A DNA stretch of 64,000 nucleotides from Chloroflexota bacterium (lineage in GTDB: Bacteria > Chloroflexota > Anaerolineae > Anaerolineales > Villigracilaceae), in NCBI GenBank assembly GCA_021824575.1, contig JAKAKJ010000072.1:1-64000 (forward strand), read 5' to 3'. Below are positions 28,952-39,297 of the stretch, piece after piece. How positions within the stretch are numbered: position 1 is the first letter of the stretch; each line of letters opens with the position of its first letter. Below the pieces are notes generated by a model. It was given only the letters and a program-made list of their open reading frames with translations, was not told the DNA's origin and did not search any database. The position numbers were made by a program, and so were the translations under genes.

Positions 28952-29380
28952 ATGGATGAGAATTGGCTGCAAATCCGGGAATATAACGGGCAGGGCTTCC
29001 AATCGCTGGTGACATTCGGCCGCTGGCGGGTGGCAATTCTAAACTACCTGGACGATATCCACCCTGAACACAACGATACGATGGAACGTCACTCGCAAAC
29101 AGACGAGGTCTTCGTGCTGTTGAAGGGAAAAGGGGTTTTGTTGATCGGCGGCGCAGGTTCCGCAATCAACGCCATATTCCCGCAAGTCCTGGAACCTGGG
29201 AAAATTTATAATGTCCGGAGTAATACATGGCATACCATTTTATTGAGTCGGGACGCGTCCGTATTGCTGGTGGAAAATCAGGATACAGGCGAACAGAACT
29301 CGGAGTACGTGCAACTTTCCATGAAACAACAAAGTTTGATCGCCGGGATCGCAGAATCCGAGAGAATCATGGCTCGATAG
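28952..29380 (+). CDS. Cupin-like small protein
   Basis: MERHSQTDEVFVLLKGKGVLLIGG...LEPGKIYNVRSNTWHTILLSRDASVLLVEN (cupin-like motifs). Confidence 0.6.
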   Translation: MDENWLQIREYNGQGFQSLVTFGRWRVAILNYLDDIHPEHNDTMERHSQTDEVFVLLKGKGVLLIGGAGSAINAIFPQVLEPGKIYNVRSNTWHTILLSRDASVLLVENQDTGEQNSEYVQLSMKQQSLIAGIAESERIMAR

Positions 29381-29516
29381 AATTACAGGACTTTTGCAAG
29401 ACATGCAAAACGGATATTCAATTTCAATGACTCTTTCCGTGAAAATCCGCAAAGCCGCGCACAGCACCACAACAACTCCCACTGAACTGCCCATTTGATG
29501 TAAACTTGAAAGCCAG

Positions 29517-32252
29517 ATGAAACGCTGGCTCTATTTGTACAGGGACCTTGGCGTGCAGCTGCTGGCGCTGTACCTGCTGCTGATCGTGCCTTTTCTCATC
29601 ACGCTTTTGGTCTTCAACCAGCTGGTTGGCGTACGCATCCGCGAGAACGTGGAAGCCAATGACCTTTCGCTGGCGCACGCCATCGCCCAGGAGACCAACA
29701 ACTCGATCAACAATTCGCTGCAGGCGGTGCAGGAATTGGCCGCGTACCCGGAAGTGGTCCAAGCCGATTCGGCGGGCATGGATCGACTCTTCAGCGTCGC
29801 GATGAATACGCATCCCAACATGAACCTGATCTATCGGTTGAGTCCCAGCGGGATCATGCTCTATCATTATCCGACCGGCCCCGGCTCGACCGTTGGCGTG
29901 GACTTTTCCTTTCGACAATATTACCAGCAGGCTCTTAAGACCGATCAGCCATTCGTCTCTGAGGGGAGGATTTCGCCCACGACCAATCAGCCGGTGGCTA
30001 CCGCTGTGATGCCAATCTGGTCTGGAGATGGACAGTTCCTGGGTTTGGTTGGCGCCAACATCAAACTCGAAAGCCTGAGCAACACGCTCGCATCCATCGC
30101 ATCCGAACATCAGTCGCAGGAGGGATTGCAGGTCGCGATCCTGGACAGCAGTTACCAGATCATTGCCTATCCTGATCCCGCCTTCCTCTTGCATTCTGCC
30201 AGTGACTTGTTCCCCGACATTTATCAACACGCCGCCGCAGATAACGGAAGCTCCCAGATTGCCGCCGACTCAGGAAACAACGAGAGGCTCTATACTCACG
30301 CTCCAATATCGGACATCCATTGGGAAGTGATTGTAAGCCGCCCAACGTCGGCAGCCTTTGCCGCGCAAATCACACTACAACACGTCACCGAGATCGCAGC
30401 CTCGGCATTCGTACTGATCGGTCTTTTCTTTTGGGCCATATTATCTTTCCGTGTGATCGGCCCTGTTGAGCAGCTGGCGCCCATCAGCGAGGCGATTGGA
30501 GCAAACCGGCCAATCAGCCAGGAGGAACGGGATCAACTCAAACGTCTGGCGCGACGCGAGGATCAGATCGGACATTTGATCCGCAGCATCCTGAGAATGG
30601 AGGAGTCCATCGGTGACCGCATGAAGGAAAATGCCACACTTCTGGAAACAAGCGCCGCCGTTGTCTCCAGCCTGGATTTGCAGACCGTTCTCGACCGCAT
30701 CCTCGAACAAATGTCCCGCCTGCTGAAAGTGGAGAGGTGCGCCATCATCGCGCTGGACGAGCAGCATGGGGTGTTCCGTGTGCAAGCCAGCCGCGGGCTT
30801 TCAAAAAGCTACGTGGAACGGCTCGCCATCCAGCCCAGCGAACCCGATTCCGTGACGATGCGCGCACTGCATGCCAAAGAGGCCATCTACGTCAGCGATA
30901 CGGAGACGGATCCAAGTTATGTCAATCGCCGCGGGCTTTCACGCTCCGAGGGCTATCGCGCCATCATGGCTGTGCCGCTGAACACGCAGCATGCTCCGCC
31001 TACCGTGCTGCTCGTTTTTCATGCCGTCCCGCATCAATTTACTTATAATGAAATTCAGTTACTCACCACCTTTGCAAACCAAGCTGCGATGGCAATCGAG
31101 AATGCAGTTTTGTTCGAGCGCAGTGATACCCGGCTGGAGGAGCAGACCCGCCGCCTGGAAGCATTGATCCAATCCATGGAAGATGGCTTGATCCTGAGCG
31201 ACTTGAAAGACCAGGTGGTATATGCCAACCGCCGCGTGGGAGAGCTGGCTTCGCTGACTCCCGAAGATTTGGCAGGCGCGTCCGTCAAGAGTGTATTGGC
31301 GCGCATTCTTGCCAACGCACAGGACACACAAAAAGCGCAGCAGGAAATCAAGAACATATTCGAAAAAGCCGGGGCGCGAAAAGTTGAAATTGATTTGAGC
31401 CTATCCGGGCAAGCTGCGTCCATGCGGCTGGAGACATTTGATGTGACGGATATGCGTGATATCATCATCGGACACGGATTGATCCTGCAAGATGTCACCG
31501 CAGACCGCGAACTGGACCGCATGAAATCGAGTCTGATCTCCACGGTCTCTCACGAGCTTCGCACGCCGCTGGCGGGCATCAAAGGTTATGTCTCGACGCT
31601 TTTAGCCGATGATGTGGAATGGGATCGTTCCTCACAGCGCGAATTCCTTTCTGTCATCTCGAATGAAACAGATCGCCTGTCGAGTCTGGTCAACAATCTT
31701 CTTGACTTATCCAGGATCGAAGCGGGATCATTGCGGCTCTCGCACCAGGTATGCGAACTCGAGGAGACAATCCAGCGAGCGGCGAAACAAGCCCGACTTG
31801 AAGCAGGCAACCGCCTCGAGGTCCAGATCGAACCGAATCTGCCTCCGCTATTTGGCGACCCGCCCCGGCTGGAAACCATCCTGCGGAACCTGATCGAGAA
31901 CGCGGCGAAATACGGCGGCTCCGACGCGGCCATCCGCGTGGAAGTTGTGCGGCAGAAGGATCATCTTGTCTTCCGCGTTTCGGACAATGGACCGGGCATA
32001 CCGCCCGAGGAAAGCCAACGAATTTTCGAGAGCTTTTATCGGGTAGACAACAGCCTCACGCGCACGGCCAGCGGCGCGGGGCTGGGATTGGCGATCTGCC
32101 AGGGATTCGTGCGCGCCCACGGGGGCAGGATTTGGGTGGAGCCGCAGGAGAGCGGCGCTTGCATTGCGTTTCTCATTCCGCTGAACGGCGCGGCAGACTT
32201 GCAGAAATCCCTTGACGTCGAACACAACGGGGCAAACGATGAACGCGATTAA
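29517..32252 (+). CDS. Hybrid-input sensor histidine kinase (extracellular Cache-like, HAMP, GAF, PAS, HisKA, HATPase)
   Basis: TM plus Cache-like region, GAF (DLQTVLDRILEQMSRLLKVERCAII), PAS, H-box STVSHELRTPLAGIKGY, N/G boxes. Confidence 0.93.
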   Translation: MKRWLYLYRDLGVQLLALYLLLIVPFLITLLVFNQLVGVRIRENVEANDLSLAHAIAQETNNSINNSLQAVQELAAYPEVVQADSAGMDRLFSVAMNTHPNMNLIYRLSPSGIMLYHYPTGPGSTVGVDFSFRQYYQQALKTDQPFVSEGRISPTTNQPVATAVMPIWSGDGQFLGLVGANIKLESLSNTLASIASEHQSQEGLQVAILDSSYQIIAYPDPAFLLHSASDLFPDIYQHAAADNGSSQIAADSGNNERLYTHAPISDIHWEVIVSRPTSAAFAAQITLQHVTEIAASAFVLIGLFFWAILSFRVIGPVEQLAPISEAIGANRPISQEERDQLKRLARREDQIGHLIRSILRMEESIGDRMKENATLLETSAAVVSSLDLQTVLDRILEQMSRLLKVERCAIIALDEQHGVFRVQASRGLSKSYVERLAIQPSEPDSVTMRALHAKEAIYVSDTETDPSYVNRRGLSRSEGYRAIMAVPLNTQHAPPTVLLVFHAVPHQFTYNEIQLLTTFANQAAMAIENAVLFERSDTRLEEQTRRLEALIQSMEDGLILSDLKDQVVYANRRVGELASLTPEDLAGASVKSVLARILANAQDTQKAQQEIKNIFEKAGARKVEIDLSLSGQAASMRLETFDVTDMRDIIIGHGLILQDVTADRELDRMKSSLISTVSHELRTPLAGIKGYVSTLLADDVEWDRSSQREFLSVISNETDRLSSLVNNLLDLSRIEAGSLRLSHQVCELEETIQRAAKQARLEAGNRLEVQIEPNLPPLFGDPPRLETILRNLIENAAKYGGSDAAIRVEVVRQKDHLVFRVSDNGPGIPPEESQRIFESFYRVDNSLTRTASGAGLGLAICQGFVRAHGGRIWVEPQESGACIAFLIPLNGAADLQKSLDVEHNGANDERD

Positions 32253-32928
32253 AGTGCTGGTCGTTGACGATGAAAAGCCGCTGCGGGATTTTGTGCGCCG
32301 CAACCTGGAAGTGCGCGGCTACGAGGTGTTGACAGCCTCCAACGGTTTGGAAGCAATGGCATTGTTCAACACATCTCCGGTTGACCTGGTTATTTTGGAT
32401 ATTATGATGCCGCATCAGGACGGGCTGGAAACCACGCGGCGTATTCGTCAAAGTTCGAACGTGCCCATCATTATTTTGACCGCACTGGGAGAGGAAGCTG
32501 ACAAGGTGCGCGCTTTTGATTTGGGAGTGGATGATTATCTCACCAAGCCTTTTGGCGTTGGCGAACTGTTGGGCCGGATCAAAGCAGTTTTGCGGCGCTC
32601 GCACTGGTCAACGCCAAACACGGACGACGAACGCATCGTGCGCGGGGATATTTCGGTCGAACTTGCCAATCATCGTGTGACCATCCGCGGTCAAACGATT
32701 GAACTCACGCCCACAGAATATAACCTGCTCATCTACCTGATGCGGTATGCTGGAAAAGTCCTGGAGCACCGCGCAATCCTGCAGCATGTGTGGGGGGCGG
32801 AATACGGCGATGAGGCGGAATATTTGCGGGTTTACATTGGACGCCTCCGGCAAAAGATCGAGAGCGACCCGCTGCATCCGCGCTATTTGCACACTGAACA
32901 CGGCATCGGCTACCGCTTCGAGGGGTGA
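32239..32928 (+). CDS. OmpR/PhoB-family response regulator
   Basis: IKVLVVDDEKPLRDFVRRNLEVRGYEV...DLVILDIMMPHQDGLE plus winged-helix C-terminus; overlaps end of kinase gene. Confidence 0.93.
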   Translation: MNAIKVLVVDDEKPLRDFVRRNLEVRGYEVLTASNGLEAMALFNTSPVDLVILDIMMPHQDGLETTRRIRQSSNVPIIILTALGEEADKVRAFDLGVDDYLTKPFGVGELLGRIKAVLRRSHWSTPNTDDERIVRGDISVELANHRVTIRGQTIELTPTEYNLLIYLMRYAGKVLEHRAILQHVWGAEYGDEAEYLRVYIGRLRQKIESDPLHPRYLHTEHGIGYRFEG

Positions 32929-33123
32929 ACTGTTATTTACGAATTTTTTATATAATCCCTGTTCTTTTTTAGGAAATATTTCCACAAAAAAAATAGAATG
33001 ACAGGAGGGTGCAGCCAATCAATTCGACTATCCTGCATCCAGGAGGTTTGGTTCCGCGAACTTAATCCCAGTACAACCCCGTGTTCGATTTGCATTTCCA
33101 AACATTCCATTGGAGGAGTTCAG

Positions 33124-34461
33124 ATGAAACGTTCACTGTTCGTACTGCTCAGCCTGCTCATTTTGGGGAGCATGGCAATCGCCGCCTGCGGCCCCGCGAC
33201 AACCCCCACTGCCGCACCGCAGACACAGGCCCCCGCGCCGGCAACCCAGGCGCCGCCCGCATCCACCGCGCCCGCACAGCCCGCCACAAAGACCGTCACG
33301 ATTGGATTCACATCCTCACAGACCGGCTCGCTCAACGTCGAATCGACGCGGCAGTATCACGGTCTTCAGCTTTGGATGGATCAGGTCAACAAAGCCGGGG
33401 GCGTCAAGTTGGCTGACGGCACAGTCGTCACGTTCAAAGCTCAAACATACGATGACGAGTCCAACACCGATCGCGTGCAGCAGCTATATACCAAACTGGC
33501 AACCGAAGACAACGCCGACTTTCTGATCAGTCCCTATTCGAGTGGTCTGGCCGCGGCTGCGGCTGTGATCGCACAGCAATATAACAAGATCATGATCACC
33601 ACCGGCGCAGCCGATGACAGCACCTATCAAAAGGGATATACGCTTGTTTATCAAGCCTATACTCCCGCCAGCCATTACCTGACGGGCGCTTTGGATCTCC
33701 TGGCAAAAACCGATCCGAGTGCAAAGAAGATTGCTGTGGCTTACTCCACCGACAGTTTCTCGACCAGCGTCGTCAACGCGTTGAAAACATACGCGACGAG
33801 CAAGGGCTACAACATCGTTCTCTTCGAAGGTTATGACCCGGCCACAACGGATTTCTCCGCGCTGATCAATAAGATTCAGGCAGCTGCGCCGGATGCCGTC
33901 ATGGGCGGCGGACACTTCCAGGACGGCAGCACGTTCGCCAAACAACTTTTCGAAAAGAAAATTGGAGCAAAGTTCGTGGCTTTGCTGGTCGCCCCGCCGG
34001 AAGATCAGTTCTCGCAGTTGGGCGATGCCGCATTGGGCGTGGTCGGCCCCAGCCAGTGGGAACCGCAAGTCAGCTTTACCCAGGATTCCGCACAAAAAGC
34101 CGGCCTGACCTGGTACGGTCCCACGGGCGCCGACTTCACCAGTACCTACAAGGCCGCCTTCAATGAAGATCCAACGTATCATTCGGCTGGCGGTTATGCT
34201 GCGGGGTTGATCCTGCAAAAGGCCATCGAGGACGCCGGTTCGCTGGATACAACCGCCGTCGCCGCGGCGCTCGATAAGATGGATATTCTGACCTTCTACG
34301 GCCACATCAAGTTCGATACCAGCGCCGCCAATCACGGCTTGCAAATCGGCCATGAAATGGTCTATGTGCAATGGCAGAAGGACTCGAGCGGCAACCTAGT
34401 AAAGCAGATTGTCTGGCCTGCCGAAGGCGCTACCGCACCGCTGCTCTACCCCATCCCATAA
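33124..34461 (+). CDS. Branched-chain amino acid-type ABC transporter substrate-binding lipoprotein
   Basis: Lipobox region AIAACGP; VTIGFTSSQTGSLNVESTRQYHGLQLWMDQVNKAGG. Confidence 0.9.
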   Translation: MKRSLFVLLSLLILGSMAIAACGPATTPTAAPQTQAPAPATQAPPASTAPAQPATKTVTIGFTSSQTGSLNVESTRQYHGLQLWMDQVNKAGGVKLADGTVVTFKAQTYDDESNTDRVQQLYTKLATEDNADFLISPYSSGLAAAAAVIAQQYNKIMITTGAADDSTYQKGYTLVYQAYTPASHYLTGALDLLAKTDPSAKKIAVAYSTDSFSTSVVNALKTYATSKGYNIVLFEGYDPATTDFSALINKIQAAAPDAVMGGGHFQDGSTFAKQLFEKKIGAKFVALLVAPPEDQFSQLGDAALGVVGPSQWEPQVSFTQDSAQKAGLTWYGPTGADFTSTYKAAFNEDPTYHSAGGYAAGLILQKAIEDAGSLDTTAVAAALDKMDILTFYGHIKFDTSAANHGLQIGHEMVYVQWQKDSSGNLVKQIVWPAEGATAPLLYPIP

Positions 34462-34475
34462 CCTTTTCAGATTGG

Positions 34476-34517
34476 AAAGTCCCTGTAAGCGCGCCAAACG
34501 TTTGCAGGGACTTTTCC
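34476..34517 (+). terminator. Hairpin with T tract between livK-like and livH-like genes (partial terminator/attenuator)
   Basis: AAAGTCCCTG...CAGGGACTTTTCCTT. Confidence 0.7.
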
Positions 34518-34565
34518 TTATAACTAATAGGCGAGATAACAATATCGGCTCGCGGGAGAAACCGC

Positions 34566-35426
34566 ATGGGAAATCTTTTTATTGCTTCGTTAATTGACGG
34601 TTTGCTGATCGGCTTTGTGTATGGCATTGCGGCCATGGGCTTGAGTTTGATCTGGGGCGTAATGAACGTGATCAATCTGGCACATGCGCCGATCATGGCT
34701 CTGGCCATGTTCGGCGTCTACCTGCTGTTCGTTTCGCTCAATTTGAATCCCTACATCGCCCTGATCCTGATCGCGCTGATCGGACTCATCGGCGGCGTCA
34801 TCATCTATTACATTGCCATCCACCGCGTGTTATCCGCCCCGCCTCTTTCCACGCTCCTTGCGACTTATGCTGTGAATATGATCATGATCGGTCTGGGAAC
34901 CGCCGCGTTCAGCACCACGCCGCGCAATGTCAACTTCACACTGGGAAGCATCGGGAGCGGCGACCTGACGGTTCAAGGCACGCGCCTTGTGGCCGCCATC
35001 GTTGCGACCGTCGTCACCGGCGCCTTATATTTCTTTTTGTATCGAACTCGTCCCGGAAAAAACATCCGGGCTGTTGCCAACAATCGCGCCGCTGCGGAAC
35101 TCATGGGCATTCCATCGTCCCGCGTGTTGGCACTCAGTTTTGGACTCGGCACATTGCTTGCCGCCGTAGCCGGCGGGCTGATCGCAACCTTCTTCCCGTT
35201 CACCATCCTGGCCGGTAACGCATACCAATTAAAGAGTTTTGTGATCGTGGTGTTGGGCGGTTTGGGGAATCCGATAGGGTCATTATTGGGCGGCTTGATC
35301 CTGGGCGTGATGGAGGGCGTGATCCCGATCTTTATGCCAAACAGTTGGGTTCCCGTTCTGGAATTTATCCTGTTTGTTATCATCCTGCTCGTGCGGCCCA
35401 CCGGGCTTTTTGGAGCAAAGAAATGA
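34566..35426 (+). CDS. Branched-chain amino acid ABC transporter permease (LivH-like)
   Basis: GLLIGFVYGIAAMGLSLIWGVMNVINLAHAP. Confidence 0.92.
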   Translation: MGNLFIASLIDGLLIGFVYGIAAMGLSLIWGVMNVINLAHAPIMALAMFGVYLLFVSLNLNPYIALILIALIGLIGGVIIYYIAIHRVLSAPPLSTLLATYAVNMIMIGLGTAAFSTTPRNVNFTLGSIGSGDLTVQGTRLVAAIVATVVTGALYFFLYRTRPGKNIRAVANNRAAAELMGIPSSRVLALSFGLGTLLAAVAGGLIATFFPFTILAGNAYQLKSFVIVVLGGLGNPIGSLLGGLILGVMEGVIPIFMPNSWVPVLEFILFVIILLVRPTGLFGAKK

Positions 35427-36391
35427 AGCAACTCAAAAGCATTGGTCTATGGGTTAGTCTTCTGGCAGTAGTCGCCCTGGGCATCGGCCCGATCGCGAAT
35501 CGCAGCGCGTCCCTGCGTGAAACGACCTACATCATCATGCAGGTCATCGTACTGGCCGCCAGTTTGAACATCCTGCTGGGTTTCACCGGCTATGTTAGTT
35601 TCGGGCACATTGTCTTCTTTGGGTTGGGCGGTTACGTGGGCCTGTATCTGATCAATGCCCAGAACTGGCCGCTGTGGAGCGCGGCTCTGGCGGGCGGGCT
35701 GACCTCCGGGCTGCTGGCATTTTTATTGGGCAAAGCCATCCTCCGATTACGCGGCGCATATTTTGCGCTTGCCACCATCGGCATCAATGAAGCAGTACGC
35801 GCCTTCACCAATAATTTCGATCCGTTCGGCGGGCCGATTGGAATGACGCTCAACTTCAGGGTCTACAACAGCTATGGCGGAGCAGCCAATGCTTTGTGGC
35901 TGGTTTACTACGCCGTCTTTGCCATCGCGCTTTTGGCAGTGGTACTCAACTTCATGGTGAAGAACAGCAAATTCGGTCTGGGCTTGATGGCAATCCGCGA
36001 AGACGAGGGCGCCGCCGAAGTAATGGGCGTGATCACTCCGAATGCAAAAACCTGGGCCTTCGTTCTTTCAGCCATCCTGCCGGGCATTGTTGGAACCCTG
36101 TTCTTTTTCAAGAACGGACACATCGAGCCGGGCGATGCCTTCCGTTTGGATTATTCGATCGAGATGCTGGTGATCGTCATGCTCGGCGGACAAGGCAGCG
36201 TGCTGGGCCCGATCTTGGGCGCGGCAGGCTACGAGGGGCTGCGAAATTTCCTGTTGACCAGCCCCCTCTTTAAGAATATTCAACTCTCGGTGGCAGGCGC
36301 ATTGCTGCTTGTAATCGTGCTCTTTATCCCCGCCGGCGCGGTCGGGTGGCTGCGGCGGCGCGTCCCGATCCTCAGGAAGGTGCTGGCATGA
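35423..36391 (+). CDS. Branched-chain amino acid ABC transporter permease (LivM-like)
   Basis: LAASLNILLGFTGYVSFGHIVFFGLGGYVGLY...AIREDEGAAEVMGV. Confidence 0.92.
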   Translation: MKQLKSIGLWVSLLAVVALGIGPIANRSASLRETTYIIMQVIVLAASLNILLGFTGYVSFGHIVFFGLGGYVGLYLINAQNWPLWSAALAGGLTSGLLAFLLGKAILRLRGAYFALATIGINEAVRAFTNNFDPFGGPIGMTLNFRVYNSYGGAANALWLVYYAVFAIALLAVVLNFMVKNSKFGLGLMAIREDEGAAEVMGVITPNAKTWAFVLSAILPGIVGTLFFFKNGHIEPGDAFRLDYSIEMLVIVMLGGQGSVLGPILGAAGYEGLRNFLLTSPLFKNIQLSVAGALLLVIVLFIPAGAVGWLRRRVPILRKVLA

Positions 36392-37140
36392 CGGTGCTTC
36401 TTTCAGTTCAAGGTCTCACCAAACAATTCGGCGGACTTCAGGCGCTGACACAGGTCACGTTCGACCTGCCTCAGGGGCAAATCCTCGGTTTGATCGGCCC
36501 GAACGGCGCAGGGAAGACAACGCTATTCAACGTCATCAACGGCGTGTATCATCCGGAAGTTGGCCGCATCATTTTCCGGGACAAGGATGTGACCGGCACG
36601 AAATCCTACGACCTGGCTCACATGGGAATGGCGCGCACGCATCAGATCGTCCGCCCATTGAATGAATTAACGGTCCGCGAAAACGTTATGGTGGGTGCGT
36701 GCTTCGGACGTGAGAACCACAATCTCAGCAAAGCCGCGGGCATCGCGGACGAGGTGCTGGAATTCGTCGGGTTGGACAGCCGCGCCGATCAACTGGCAGG
36801 CAGCCTCAACGTCGCGCAAAAGAAGCGCCTGGAAATGGCGCGGGCGCTGGCGGCACATCCGTATTTGCTCCTGCTCGATGAAGTGCTGGCAGGGCTGAAT
36901 CCATCCGAAATTGACGGCATGATTCAAATCGTCCGCAAGATACGCGAACAGGGCATCACCATCATCATGATCGAGCATCTTATGAAAGCCGTGATGAATA
37001 TTTCTGATCGCATCATCGTTTTGGATTATGGCGAACAGATCGCGGATGGGACCCCGCGCGAAATTGCCAACAACCCGCGCGTGATCGAAGCATACCTTGG
37101 CAATTCAAGTCTTGCCGATCAGTTGCTGGAGGAGGAATAA
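36388..37140 (+). CDS. ABC transporter ATP-binding protein (LivG-like)
   Basis: GLTKQFGGLQALTQVTFDLPQGQILGLIGPNGAGKTTLFNVINGVY. Confidence 0.93.
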   Translation: MTVLLSVQGLTKQFGGLQALTQVTFDLPQGQILGLIGPNGAGKTTLFNVINGVYHPEVGRIIFRDKDVTGTKSYDLAHMGMARTHQIVRPLNELTVRENVMVGACFGRENHNLSKAAGIADEVLEFVGLDSRADQLAGSLNVAQKKRLEMARALAAHPYLLLLDEVLAGLNPSEIDGMIQIVRKIREQGITIIMIEHLMKAVMNISDRIIVLDYGEQIADGTPREIANNPRVIEAYLGNSSLADQLLEEE

Positions 37141-37142
37141 CC

Positions 37143-37853
37143 ATGAGCATCCTCGAAGCTCGAGACATCACTTCCGGATATGGGGAGGTCCAGGTCTTAT
37201 GGGGTTCCTCGTTGAATCTAGAGGAAGGCAAACTGACCTGTCTCGTTGGCGGCAACGGGGTCGGAAAAACAACCTTGTTGAGGACCGTAATGGGACAGAT
37301 CCACCCATGGAGTGGTTCGATCTGGTTCGAGGGCAGGGATGTCAGCCGCCTGCCTGCATATACCAAAGCCGACATGGGCCTCATCATGGTTCCGGAAGGC
37401 CGCCAGCTTTTTACAGATATGACCGTTTACGACAACCTGGAAATGGGCGCAACCAATCCGCGGGCGCGACCCAAGATGAAAGATAATCTCGAAAGGGTCT
37501 ATGAGATGTTTCCGCGCCTGAAAGAACGGAGGGATCAAAACGCGGGAACGTTGAGCGGAGGCGAACAGCAAATGCTGGCTGTGGGCCGCGGAATTATGGC
37601 CGATCCAAAAGTGCTGTTGATTGATGAACTGTCGCTTGGTTTGGCGCCTGTACTGGTGCTCCAATTATTTGAAAATCTCAAGCAATTGCGCGATCTCAAG
37701 ATCACCATTCTGTTGGTCGAGCAGAATGTTCAAATGGCGCTCGCGATCAGCGATTATGGTTTTGTCCTCGCCGAGGGAAAGGTAAGCCTGGAAGGTCCTT
37801 CCCGCCAGTTGGCAAAGAACGAACATGTGCGCGCTGCCTATCTTGGCTTGTAG
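37143..37853 (+). CDS. ABC transporter ATP-binding protein (LivF-like)
   Basis: ITSGYGEVQVLWGSSLNLEEGKLTCLVGGNGVGKTTLLRTVMG, VPEGRQLFTDMTVYDNLEMGA. Confidence 0.93.
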   Translation: MSILEARDITSGYGEVQVLWGSSLNLEEGKLTCLVGGNGVGKTTLLRTVMGQIHPWSGSIWFEGRDVSRLPAYTKADMGLIMVPEGRQLFTDMTVYDNLEMGATNPRARPKMKDNLERVYEMFPRLKERRDQNAGTLSGGEQQMLAVGRGIMADPKVLLIDELSLGLAPVLVLQLFENLKQLRDLKITILLVEQNVQMALAISDYGFVLAEGKVSLEGPSRQLAKNEHVRAAYLGL

Positions 37854-37920
37854 TCATTCGCCAACGCAGGCAAACATTTTGATCCGAAAGTGATAACACA
37901 AAAAAGCCGCAGCGCACCCT

Positions 37921-39207
37921 CTACTGCCACATCCTGAACGTTTTCTCGACGGCCGCGATCGTTTCAGCAATTATGTTTTCATCGTGCATGATTGAAAGGA
38001 ATCCTGCCTCGAACTGCGACGGTGCGAGATAGACCCCATTCTCCAGCATCTTTTGGAAGAATTTTCCGAAGCCGACTTTATCTGCGTTCTTGACCGTACT
38101 CCAATCTCGCGGCTTGGTCTCGCTAAAAAAGATGGTCCGCATCGTCCCGACCCGCGTCTGGATCACGGGAACCCCGGCCTTTTTCGCCGCTGATTCGATT
38201 CCCGCGTCCAACTGACAGCCGCACGCTTCCATCTCATCCCAAACTTTTTGATCGCAAATTAAATCCAGTGCGGCAATTCCCGCGGCCATCGCCAGCGGAT
38301 TTCCTGAAAGCGTCCCCGCCTGATACATCGGTCCCGCGGGCGCGACCATCTGCATAATTTCTCTTTTCCCGCCGTACGCGCCGACAGGCAATCCCCCACC
38401 GATGACTTTTCCCAAGGTTGTTAAATCAGGCTTGATGTTGTAGAGCGTTTGCGCGCCGCCCTTGTGAACGCGGAAACCGGTCATCACTTCATCGAAGATC
38501 AATACTGTTCCTTCGCGTTCAGTGATGTTTCGCAGGCCCTCAAGAAAACCTTCGATTGGCGGAACCACGCCCATATTTCCTGCTACGGGTTCGACAATGA
38601 CCGCTGCAATTTGTCCCGGATATTTTCTGAATAACATCTCAACAGAATCAATATTGTTATAAATTGCGACCAATGTATCTTTGACTGTATTTTCTGGCAC
38701 GCCGGGAGAATCGGGTAAGCCAAGAGTCGCAACGCCGGAACCGGCTTGCACCAAAAGCATATCAGCATGACCGTGATAACAGCCTTCGAACTTGATGATC
38801 TTGTCGCGTTTGGTGTAAGCGCGCGCCAGCCTCAGCGCGGACATTGTTGCTTCTGTGCCCGAGTTGACGAATCGAATCATCTCGACGTTCGGCATGAAGT
38901 CAATGATTCTTTTTGCCAGTTCGATTTCAAGTGGGCTTGGCGCGCCATAAGATGTTCCCTTGACTGCCGCTTGTTGAATCGCTTGAATCACTTTCGGATG
39001 CGCATGTCCTGTGATTAACGGTCCCCACGAAAGAACGTAATCAATATAACGATTGCCGTCCACATCAAACAGATATGGCCCCTTACCGCGTTCGATGAAA
39101 AGCGGTTGACCGCCAACCGCCTTGAAGGCGCGCACGGGCGAGTCCACGCCGCCGGGCAATAATGTCTGTGCTTGCTGAAATAATGTGATTGATTTATCAA
39201 TTTTCAT
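37921..39207 (-). CDS. hemL: Glutamate-1-semialdehyde 2,1-aminomutase
   Basis: LLPGGVDSPVRAFKAVGGQPLFIERGKGPYLFDVDGNRYIDYVLSWGPLI...VRFVNSGTEATMSALRLARA. Confidence 0.96.
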   Translation of the reverse strand: MKIDKSITLFQQAQTLLPGGVDSPVRAFKAVGGQPLFIERGKGPYLFDVDGNRYIDYVLSWGPLITGHAHPKVIQAIQQAAVKGTSYGAPSPLEIELAKRIIDFMPNVEMIRFVNSGTEATMSALRLARAYTKRDKIIKFEGCYHGHADMLLVQAGSGVATLGLPDSPGVPENTVKDTLVAIYNNIDSVEMLFRKYPGQIAAVIVEPVAGNMGVVPPIEGFLEGLRNITEREGTVLIFDEVMTGFRVHKGGAQTLYNIKPDLTTLGKVIGGGLPVGAYGGKREIMQMVAPAGPMYQAGTLSGNPLAMAAGIAALDLICDQKVWDEMEACGCQLDAGIESAAKKAGVPVIQTRVGTMRTIFFSETKPRDWSTVKNADKVGFGKFFQKMLENGVYLAPSQFEAGFLSIMHDENIIAETIAAVEKTFRMWQ

Positions 39208-39228
39208 GACCGACTCTCAAAAATGTTT

Positions 39229-39297
39229 TCAGGTTAACGGGTTTACAGGTTTGCACATTCGAATGTTCTAACTTTTGAACTTGAAAACTTGAGAACG
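39229..39297. repeat. Intergenic repeat-like element (CAGGTTTG...TTCTAACTTTTGAACTTGAAAACTTGAG type)
   Basis: Compositionally and locally similar to 10500-10564 and 45421-45482. Confidence 0.4.

Noticed and set aside
440-34371. Long antisense ORFs (e.g. 440-1084 -, 1730-2416 -, 3966-4703 -, 20463-21197 -, 25242-26045 -, 29424-30230 -, 33484-34371 -)
   Set aside because: Each overlaps a well-supported gene on the other strand and its translation is a typical shadow ORF (Arg/His/Asp-rich, no recognisable domain).
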